DNA of 25,439 nt from JAUILA01 sp964563925 (GTDB taxonomy: Bacteria; Bacteroidota; Bacteroidia; Cytophagales; Cyclobacteriaceae): NCBI GenBank assembly GCA_964563925.1, contig CAZLZD010000059.1:1-25439 (forward strand), in the 5' to 3' direction. Under the pieces are notes generated by a model. That model was not told the DNA's origin. It saw nothing but the letters and a program-made list of their open reading frames with translations, and did not search any database. Below are positions 23,548-25,439 of the stretch, one piece after another (position 1 is the stretch's first letter; each line of letters opens with the position of its first letter). A program made the translations under genes and the position numbers.

Positions 23548-24258
23548 TCAGGCCGGGGATACCGCAGGCTCTGTGCTGCCGGGTTGTTCCAGAACCGACT
23601 GGTACAACGAGGCGAAGGAGGCCTTGATCCATATGATCGCCGGAATAATTCCCACAAAGAACAACAGGAACCCGCCGATAAAGATAAAAATGGAAGTAAA
23701 ACCAAGGGCAAAGATTTTCCAGCCATGTCCGCGGGTCATCTTCCAGCTGGTCTCCACAGCTGCTACCGGGTCAAGGTCTTTGTCCATTACCAGGTACGAC
23801 ACAAAAGCAAGCCGGCAGGCCACAAAGATACCCGGAATGATAAAGGCGATCAGCGAAATGCCGATTAGTGCAATCGTGAGCAGGTTGGCAAGGATAACGG
23901 TGATATAATTATTGAAACCCGCGATAATTTCCTTGACGTCCGGGCGCTCCCGGCGAACCGCATGAATGAAAAGCAGGTTGGCACTGTAATCAATGACAGG
24001 GACAAACAAGAGCCAGTAGGCGAGGCCGAACAATTCGACAATAAATGACCAGTAAAAATGACGGTTCTCCAGCAATTCCTTCCATTCATCTGCATCCCCG
24101 GAATATTTGTCCCGGAAGAATTCCATGGGCATATCGACAACGGCCAGGACAATCACCACCAGAAACAGGGGGAGGAAAGCCCATTTCATGGTAGCCCATC
24201 CATATGATAAACTGTTGCTCCAGCCGGGTTTGGGAATATTGATTTCAACGTTTTCCAT
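23548..24258 (-). CDS. Multi-TM DUF975-like membrane protein, 236 aa
   Basis: A 236-residue membrane protein with about four to six helices (around 24-44, 68-92, 117-150, 180-208). Sequence such as AFIIPGIFVACRLAFVSYLVMD followed by DPVAAVETSWKMTRGHGWKIF is typical of DUF975/YciC-like membrane proteins that end with SWxMTRGH before the last helical pair. Function of the family is unknown. The ATG at 24258 leaves a short hydrophilic N-terminus. It is divergent from the seven-TM LuxR regulator at 24412, with 153 bases between starts that contain a pair of direct repeats. Confidence 0.75.
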   Translation of the reverse strand: MENVEINIPKPGWSNSLSYGWATMKWAFLPLFLVVIVLAVVDMPMEFFRDKYSGDADEWKELLENRHFYWSFIVELFGLAYWLLFVPVIDYSANLLFIHAVRRERPDVKEIIAGFNNYITVILANLLTIALIGISLIAFIIPGIFVACRLAFVSYLVMDKDLDPVAAVETSWKMTRGHGWKIFALGFTSIFIFIGGFLLFFVGIIPAIIWIKASFASLYQSVLEQPGSTEPAVSPA

Positions 24259-24317
24259 AGCTACATTATTTTGAGTTTGATTTATTCAAATGAAGCCAAT
24301 CCTGGCCATATGTATTA

Positions 24318-24358
24318 AATACTTTAGTAGTGAATTACACTTCAATACTTAAGTAGTG
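24318..24358. repeat. Two direct repeats between divergent membrane-protein and LuxR genes
   Basis: AATACTTTAGTAGTG (24318-24332) and AATACTTAAGTAGTG (24344-24358) agree at 14 of 15 positions and are 26 bases apart start to start, about two and a half helical turns. They lie in the 153-base divergent promoter region. The second copy contains the palindrome ACTTAAGT. A tandem binding site for a regulator is the natural reading. Confidence 0.5.
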
Positions 24359-24411
24359 TGCCTTAACTAAATAGAAAACCTATTTTTAGCATGTATTAAC
24401 GATTCGACTTC

Positions 24412-25332
24412 ATGGAACTGCAGCGCTTGCTGATTTGGGTATGTTTTGCTTTATGCCTCGGGCTTACCTCCGGAGGTGTACTCATATTCTTTAAACTCAA
24501 GAACAGGGAAGGACTGCCTGTGGTACGCTATTTTCAGTACTACCTTGTAATGATTTATGCCTATGCGTACTACGCCTTGTGGAGTGAGGTGTTTGTCGGT
24601 CTTTTTTTCGATGAATCAGGGATGGAGAATGAAACGGTGGATAAAGTATCAAATCTTTTGTTCCTCATAAGCACCCCATTTTTGATCATCGGGTTAATTA
24701 TGCTCATAGCCTGGGCCTTGCGCATGCTAAAATCCAGATCTGCGCCCAGGATGTCGGCGGGTGGGGGCTTCGTCCTGTTGCTGCTGGTCCTGATCATTTG
24801 GCTGGACATTCCGGCCGGCCCGGAAAGTGACATGAATGTGATTCTGCATCTTATGATTATTGCCGTAGTCGTATTTTTATCCATTCAGTTTTATTTTTCA
24901 TCCCTGCATTATTTAGAAAAGAGGAATTCGCTGGCCATAGCGACGTTACTTCTTCTTTTTGGCAGCATTCATTTCCTTGCTATAACATGGTTGCCGGACA
25001 ACCTCTATGTACAACTCGGTTTCATAATGCTGTTTTTCCTGATCAATTCCCTGATGGGTGTAATCCTTGTCTATACAGGAGACTTTCCGCAGGATTTTTC
25101 CCGCGGGGCTGAATCCCTTTCAATTGATTCATTTGCTGAACGGTACGGGATCACAGCCCGGGAGCAGGAGGTAATCCTTGAAATATGTAAAGGAAAGTCC
25201 AACAGGGAGATTGCAGATACATTGTTCGTCACCGTGCAAACGATAAAGGATCATACCCACCGGATTTATCAGAAAACGGACGTAAAGAACAGAAATCAGC
25301 TGGCAATGCTCTTTCGGAACATTGATAAATAG
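24412..25332 (+). CDS. Seven-TM LuxR-family transcriptional regulator
   Basis: A 306-residue protein with seven predicted membrane helices (about 5-27, 38-60, 80-103, 118-133, 142-162, 173-192 and 199-221) followed by a cytoplasmic LuxR/GerE helix-turn-helix (about 246-303: ITAREQEVILEICKGKSN, REIADTLFVTVQTIKDHTHR, then KTDVKNRNQLAM). There is no receiver or kinase, so the membrane domain itself is the sensor. The acidic loop DESGMENETVDK after helix 2 probably lies outside. The ATG at 24412 follows an AT-rich promoter region; TATTTTTA at 24381-24388 is a weak -7 candidate. It is divergent from the DUF975-like membrane gene with direct repeats between them. Confidence 0.9.
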   Translation: MELQRLLIWVCFALCLGLTSGGVLIFFKLKNREGLPVVRYFQYYLVMIYAYAYYALWSEVFVGLFFDESGMENETVDKVSNLLFLISTPFLIIGLIMLIAWALRMLKSRSAPRMSAGGGFVLLLLVLIIWLDIPAGPESDMNVILHLMIIAVVVFLSIQFYFSSLHYLEKRNSLAIATLLLLFGSIHFLAITWLPDNLYVQLGFIMLFFLINSLMGVILVYTGDFPQDFSRGAESLSIDSFAERYGITAREQEVILEICKGKSNREIADTLFVTVQTIKDHTHRIYQKTDVKNRNQLAMLFRNIDK

Positions 25333-25350
25333 TAATTTATCCCGGTGAAG

Positions 25351-25439
25351 TCATTTTCGCAGGATTTTTTCCATCGATTTCCCCCTTGCCAGTTCATCCA
25401 CGAGTTTATCCAGGTATCGAACCTTGCGTATCACAGGGT
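25351..25439 (-). CDS. DUF2200 family protein, C-terminal 29 residues only
   Basis: On the minus strand the window edge enters a frame ending PVIRKVRYLDKLVDELARGK, SMEKILRK and stop TGA at 25351-25353. The R-x-L-D-K-L-V/I-D-E-L-A-x-G-K-x-M-E-K-I-L-R-K ending is, from memory, the conserved C-terminus of the DUF2200 family (small bacterial proteins of about 115 residues, function unknown). The start lies beyond the window. It is convergent with the seven-TM regulator, 18 bases after that gene's stop. Confidence 0.7.
   Translation of the reverse strand, partial: PVIRKVRYLDKLVDELARGKSMEKILRK

Overview
This 25.4 kb scaffold segment probably comes from a member of the Bacteroidota or a close FCB-group relative. 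That is inferred from TlpA-type thioredoxin lipoproteins, a Lmo0937-family peptide, GMC plus gluconate-dehydrogenase-subunit-3 pairs, a small DUF6686-like protein, weak or absent Shine-Dalgarno sequences, and a TAnnTTTG-type -7 box. No 16S gene or other marker fixes the lineage. Coding is dense, on both strands, mostly single genes or short operons. I see no tRNA, rRNA, CRISPR array, transposase or phage gene. Two runs of exactly 100 N (7933-8032 and 23034-23133) look like scaffold gaps of arbitrary size.

Layout. 1-1735 (-): exported S15/CocE-type peptidase, cut by the left edge. 1758-2390 (-) and 2539-3390 (+): a divergent pair of a multi-TM protein and a membrane-anchored LytTR regulator. 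3498-4148 (+): lipoprotein-like intradiol dioxygenase, convergent with an exported M20 amidohydrolase (4157-5458, -). 5607-7870 (+): two-gene operon of a Tat/lipoprotein subunit 3 and a GMC dehydrogenase. 7868-8202: palindromic elements between convergent genes, interrupted by the first gap. 8209-9266 (-): three-gene operon of a small Cys/Lys-rich protein, a DUF6686-like protein and ferritin, behind a promoter overlapped by a 7-5-7 palindrome that resembles a metalloregulator operator. 9585-11216 (+): TPR-LuxR regulator, followed by an exported amidohydrolase (11344-12258), a TlpA-type thioredoxin protein (12382-13824) and a 50-residue Lmo0937-type membrane peptide (14001-14153). 14340-16069 (-): a multi-TM protein and a DUF1080 lipoprotein. 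16143-18672 (+): an exported threonine-aldolase-like PLP enzyme and a beta-lactamase-fold lipoprotein. 18848-22534 (+): bestrophin, an AraC-TM-TolB-TPR regulator and an unknown lipoprotein. 22614-24258 (-): a polysaccharide deacetylase broken by the second gap, and a multi-TM DUF975-like protein. 24412-25332 (+): a seven-TM LuxR regulator divergent from the latter. 25351-25439 (-): the C-terminus of a DUF2200 protein.

How it fits together. Most enzymes carry Sec, Tat or lipoprotein signals, so the window is largely about periplasmic or surface processing of peptides, ureido or carbamoyl compounds, aromatics and sugars. The GMC/subunit-3 pair and the DUF1080 protein could act in sequence on 3-keto-glycosides, though they are unlinked transcriptionally. 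Four one-component regulators are present, three of them membrane-embedded or membrane-anchored. Two of those sit divergently beside a multi-TM protein. The best candidates for under-described biology are the ferritin operon with its operator, the two regulator/membrane-protein pairs, and the covarying palindromic repeats. No defence or mobile system is evident.
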